In this document: positions 9,275 to 12,751 of the stretch, piece after piece | Layout of the letters: every line of letters starts with the position of its first letter | How positions within the stretch are numbered: the first letter of the stretch is position 1 | Assembly: GCA_015852425.1 (NCBI GenBank) | Contig: JAAAIG010001011.1 | Span: 1 to 12,751 of the forward strand | Direction of reading: 5' to 3' | Length of the DNA stretch: 12,751 nucleotides | Origin: Gryganskiella cystojenkinii | Lineage: Eukaryota; Mortierellomycota; Mortierellomycetes; Mortierellales; Mortierellaceae | Notes under the pieces: generated by a model | What the model was told of the DNA's origin: nothing | Database searches by the model: none | What the model saw: the letters and a program-made list of their open reading frames with translations, nothing else | Made by a program: the position numbers and the translations under genes

Positions 9275-10608
9275 ATGTCTTTCCCTCTCTTCTGCATGGG
9301 TAACCCCCTCCTCGATATCCAGGTTCACGCCAACGAGGAGCTTTTGGCTAGGTGCGACTTTTTTTGTTTTATTTTTCTATTATTTTGTCAAATCTCGCTC
9401 CAGGCACCGAGATAGATTCAAACCCGTTATAATGTGTACTCTTATGCATTCCTTATACTCATTCCTGTGCTTTTTACTTCAACAGATACAACCTCAAGTC
9501 CAACGATGCTATTCTCGCCGACGAGTCCCACTTGTCCTTGTAAGTCATCACTGCGGACTATATTTCCTGGACCTGGATGCAGGGTTGGATCTCCTTTCTC
9601 ATATAATTCGTCTTTTGAACGTCAAAGGAAAAACAAAGTTTAGCTCGCTCACATCTTGTTCATTTCGGGAGCGACAACCACTTACTTTTTTTTTTTATCT
9701 TATTTACAAATAGGTACGAAGAGATTATCCAGTTCAAAGATGTCGTCTTCGTCGCCGGAGGTGCTTCCCAAAACACTGCTCGTGGCGCCCAGCGTCTCTT
9801 GCCCGCCAAGTCTGTGGTCTACGTCGGAGCTACCGCTGCTGATACCTTCCGTAACCAGCTCGTCTCCGCCGCAACTGCCGATGGCCTGACCACCGAGTAC
9901 GTTATCATTCATGGCGATATCCCCACCGGAACTTGCGCTGCCTTGATCTCTGGACACGACCGCTCTCTCGTTACCAAGCTGTCCGCTGCTGAAAAGTTGA
10001 CTGTTGATCACATCCGCGCCGAGAAGACCTGGAACTTGGTCAAGAACGCCAAAGTCTACTACGTCGAGGGTTTCTTCCTCACTGTCACCCCCGAGGGTAT
10101 CCTCGAGGTCGCCAAGCACGCAGCTGAGGAGAACAAGATTTTCACCATGAACTTTTCCGCTCCCTTCATCCCCCAGTTCTTCACCAAGGTCCTCGACGAG
10201 GTCCTCCCTTACATGGACGTCGTCTTTGGAAACGAGGGCGAGGCCGAGGCCTATGCCCTTGCCCACAACATGCCCGACCCCAAGGATGTCAAGGCCATTG
10301 CTACCTACATTGCCAAGTTGCCCAAGGTCAACACCCAGCGCGAGCGTCTCGTCGTCTTTACCCAGGGCGTCAACAACACCATCGTTGCCAAGGCTGATGG
10401 TACCATTCAGGAGTACCCCATTATTGCCATCCCTGAGTCCGAGATTGTCGACTGCAACGGTGCTGGTGATGCTTTCTGCGGTGGTTTTATCGCCAAGCTG
10501 GTCCAAGGCGCTGATATTGCCACTGCTGTCGCCAAGGGTCATTATCTCGCCCACGAGGTTATCCAGCAGGTCGGCCCTACTTATCCCCGCTCTGTCAACA
10601 AAGATTAG
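9275..10608 (+). CDS. ADO1: Adenosine kinase (PfkB/ribokinase family), three exons
   Basis: Exons 9275-9351, 9486-9539 and 9714-10608 encode 341 residues, close to yeast Ado1 (340). Introns of 134 and 174 bp use GTGCGA/CAG and GTAAGT/TAG sites, both phase 2. The enzyme phosphorylates adenosine to AMP with ATP in the cytosol, salvaging purines and removing adenosine formed by S-adenosylhomocysteine hydrolysis. Visible motifs: GNPLLD (9-14) at the N-terminus; VAGGASQNTARG (57-68) for nucleoside binding; TGTCAALISGHDRSLVTKL in the lid region; NFSAPFIP; and the PfkB signature DCNGAGDAFCGGF with catalytic Asp296 in GAGD. Codons in exon 3 strongly favour C-ending forms, more than in the neighbouring genes, which suggests high expression. 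The symbol follows the yeast name for the function. Confidence 0.96.
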
Positions 10609-10703
10609 ATCAAATCTGCTGCTTATTGACAAGTAAAGAAAGAAATGAATGTTGAGTGCAAATATAGTGTGTTTTTGAATTTTGTTATATTCGTTTAGTA
10701 AGC

Positions 10704-11643
10704 GCGGATCACATTAAGCTGCGCCGAGTTCTCCTCTCATGACGCAGGCAAAAACGAAATCATTTGGTTAGATGCTTTACCTCTCCGCATCGATGCTCGA
10801 CTCCACTGGCAGGTGAACTTGATTAGCTTCGGCCACGCGTGGACTACCCATACCATTTCTGGATCCTGGTGCGCCATCTATAATCAGCTAAAGTCGTGGA
10901 GTCTCCAAGGAGGGATCGTCATCACCCAATCGTATCTAGGATGGGACTTGGCTAGTTCAGCGGGCCTCTCAGATCAGCGATGGACCTCGTATATCGAGAG
11001 TTTTAAAGCGCCTTTGGCACGCGAGTCTGAGACGCAAGGGTTGCGAACGCCCGGAGTAGGTAAAATCAGGTGAATGATACTCAAGTCCTTGAGATCACGG
11101 CAATCTACGCTTGGAACCTGTCCCTTCTTGCTCCAGGACGTTGGATGCTCTACTGTTCATTCACTTTATTGTTGTTGTGATGATCGACGGTGGTAGCTTG
11201 TTCGAATCCGACACTGGCACCATCGAGCGCAGCATTCGCATCCTCCAGCGGGATGTTCAAGACGACAAGATGCGAGCAAGAAAGAAAATATGCCGACCCA
11301 TCTGTTCGTCTACGCCAGAGGAGTGAATAAACCTCAGGATCGTCAGATCATGAAAGATGCCTTCGACTCCTCTTGTTCAATTTGCGGAGCAGAAGGTCGG
11401 TCCGTTATACGATCTTCACCTGCCCCACAAAGCTTCAAATCTGGCGGTTATCACTGGCCAAACATGTTGGTAACATGGATTTCTCTTGGGAACTCATCGA
11501 ATTCATGTTGCATAGCGAGTATGAACAGATCTTGCTTCACGCCTTTTCGCCTGTTCAACATCCGCAGCACATGTCTTCGAAGAGGTCCTTTGGCAGTTGA
11601 CTTTTCCATTGTGCTGTACGATCGATGGCACAGGGAAAGAAAA
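10704..11643 (+). pseudogene. Decayed protein-coding gene of unrecognised family
   Basis: Several coding-like blocks follow each other on the plus strand in different frames: about 10704-11070 (with GGIVITQSYLGWDLASSAGL), 11064-11168 (VLEITAIYAWNLSLLAPGRW), 11175-11287 (GGSLFESDTGTIERSIRIL), 11290-11370 (VYARGVNKPQDRQIMKDAF), 11365-11466 (VGPLYDLHLPHKASNLAVI) and 11460-11600 (NMDFSWELIEFMLHSEYEQ). The composition (frequent Trp, Tyr and Gly, amphipathic runs) looks protein-like, and the blocks are nearly contiguous, so indels explain the switches better than introns. No start codon or full-length frame exists. I do not recognise the family; no catalytic motif is evident. It could also be a gene with wrong bases in the assembly. 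Boundaries are approximate. Confidence 0.4.
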
Positions 11644-11660
11644 TGCACAGCGTAAAGCTC

Positions 11661-12044
11661 TCTAATTCAACCACTGTGCCGCACACTAATCACAATTCCT
11701 CTCATAGCGGAAATGTGGCCGGCAAGGAGAACTCTTTAATCCATGGCAAATACCCCAGAGAGGATGACCCAAGGAATAGGATGGTATGTTAGAGACCAGA
11801 AGGCGACGCGTGCAGGAGTGGTGATGCGGTGATGGGCAGGCGTGGGGCGATAGCAAAGACGATTGATGTAACCAAGACGTTTGATTGATTAATGGCAGCA
11901 GGGAGTGAAGGTATGGAAAGAGCTAGGTTGGAACGGTCGAAAATTGTGAATTAATGAGCCACACTGTTTCAGTGTCCTCTCTCTCACACACACATTCTCA
12001 CAACTCATCATTGTTTTCTAGCCATCACTCACACAAACTTCCTC
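11661..12044 (+). promoter_or_regulatory. Intergenic region; relic leader of the PIN-like gene
   Basis: About 380 bp with no gene seen. The last 80 bases before the ATG at 12045 contain a CT/CA-rich stretch (CTCTCTCTCACACACACA at about 11978-11995) and TTTTCTAG followed by CACTCACACAAAC, like the leader of an expressed fungal gene. The region before it (11700-11940) is mixed sequence without repeats or RNA-like structure that I can see. Confidence 0.35.
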
Positions 12045-12411
12045 ATGAGGGGCTTGAAGGGAATCCACCTGTGCCTAAGAAACAAGGGCTATAAGGCCAC
12101 CCTTCGTCAACATCCGCATGGATGTGCTCGTATTAGTCAACAAAGTTCGCGGGATCAACACCAAACATGCAGAACACAAGACAAACGCGCATGTCATCCT
12201 TTTACAGTACCTCAAGAACTTCGGCGATCCCTCGCGCATGGTGTTCTATGTCGACGGCTCCCCTGCTCTCGAGAAGAAGGAGACTCACCTCAAGACAGAG
12301 GCCCTCAAGACTGCTGAGGTCGCCTTCGAGACGCTCAGCTACCACGTCAGCCAAGGCAAGCCGCCCACAATGATGTTCAAGAATGTTGAGAACGGTCTGC
12401 GTGGCACATTT
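12045..12411 (+). pseudogene. N-terminal half of a PIN/XPG-like nuclease, frameshifted and truncated
   Basis: The start MRGLKGIHLCLRNKGYKAT resembles the M-G-(I/V)-(K/T)-G...L..KGY opening of XPG/PIN-like nucleases. After about 12090-12117 the frame changes and continues at 12118 (MDVLVLVNKVRGI...). Next come FYVDGSPALEKKETHLKTE, with Asp at 12252-12254 and the DGxPxxEKxxT pattern of the N-terminal metal-binding region, and an FKNVENGLRGTF segment ending at about 12411. Past that point the frame continues only as the antisense of the C-terminal half on the other strand (to a TGA at 12580-12582). Such PIN-like proteins are numerous in Mortierella-type fungi as far as I recall. The frameshift plus loss of the C-terminal part implies a non-functional copy, unless sequence errors are involved. 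Confidence 0.6.
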
Positions 12412-12704
12412 CAAGTGTCAATGAGCTTGGTCGTCGATAGACCTGTCTGGGCCAGCACCACTGCCTTGTTGTACTCAAGGACCTTGATCTCGTCCTGCTT
12501 GCCTACAGGACGCCATCTGGTCTTAGCCGAGTTGCACACTAAGAAGTCCGAGTCATTGCACAGCACAATGTCCTGTGGTTGACAGTCAACAGCGATGGCA
12601 ATGTCGGTTTCAGTTCGGCACAGGCGCGCGTCAAGCTGTCGACCACGCAAGAACTCGACAAAGTCCACCTGATCTTGGAAGGCACTGATATGCATCTGTC
12701 GCAT
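12411..12704 (-). pseudogene. C-terminal half of a PIN/XPG-like nuclease, opposite strand
   Basis: An open frame of 97 residues from an ATG at 12704 to a TGA at 12411-12413. It contains CRTETDIAIAVDCQPQD and NDSDFLV: the E-x-D-x-x-IA and DSD acidic motifs that follow the N-terminal half in XPG-I-type PIN domains. A TRWRPVGK segment and an LSTTKL end match the later part of this family as I know it. The frame is open further upstream to a TAG at about 12733-12735, without domain signal. The missing N-terminal metal-binding part lies immediately next door on the plus strand, so the two pieces look like one gene broken by inversion, or two truncated copies meeting tail to tail. Confidence 0.55.
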
Positions 12705-12751
12705 CCAACAACCCTGTTGTCGCGTCCACCTCTAGATCTCAACGTAGTAAA

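Noticed and set aside
9700..10632. Minus-strand open frame of 310 codons opposite adenosine kinase
   Set aside because: It is the antisense shadow of a strongly codon-biased exon; its Gly/Asp/Leu-rich translation has no domain, and the plus strand is a clear adenosine kinase.
11661..12044. Possible transposon ends flanking the right-hand relics
   Set aside because: No terminal inverted repeats, target duplications or transposase motifs could be found around the decayed genes.

Overview
The window looks like nuclear DNA of a filamentous fungus, most likely an early-diverging one (Mucoromycota; Mortierellomycetes would fit best, but this is inference). Genes carry short GT-AG introns of about 80-175 bp, promoters and introns contain A/T homopolymers, and CA/CT-rich leaders precede start codons. 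The proteins are eukaryotic: a SH3-WW-RasGEF signalling protein, a fungal-type adenosine kinase, a NYN nuclease and a secreted ML-like protein. No rRNA, tRNA, CRISPR array or intact transposon was seen.

Layout. Positions 89-912 (minus) hold a four-exon gene for a small secreted protein resembling ML/NPC2 lipid-binding domains. Positions 1567-3619 (minus) hold a two-exon NYN-domain protein of 641 residues with an extra 5' UTR intron. Positions 4522-8500 (minus) hold a six-exon Cdc25-type Ras exchange factor of 1149 residues; its last intron is best read as a GC-AG intron. A gene-free stretch of about 770 bp separates it from the divergently transcribed adenosine kinase gene at 9275-10608 (plus, three exons, 341 residues). 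These four gene models join in frame from ATG to stop, with splice sites that agree in phase.

The right end is different. From about 10704 to 11643 there is a chain of coding-like blocks on the plus strand that changes frame several times: a decayed gene of unrecognised family. From 12045 the N-terminal half of a PIN/XPG-like nuclease reads on the plus strand, with an internal frameshift, and stops at about 12411. At the same point the C-terminal half of what appears to be the same family begins on the opposite strand and runs to about 12704. This looks like a gene broken by an inversion.

The intact genes do not form an obvious pathway. The RasGEF activates Ras, which in fungi often feeds cAMP/PKA or MAPK signalling. 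Adenosine kinase recycles adenosine to AMP and supports the methyl cycle. Their shared divergent promoter could allow coordinated expression, but nothing in the sequence proves it. No clearly new biological system was found; the most unusual items are the split and inverted PIN-like gene, the GC-AG intron and the unidentified decayed gene.
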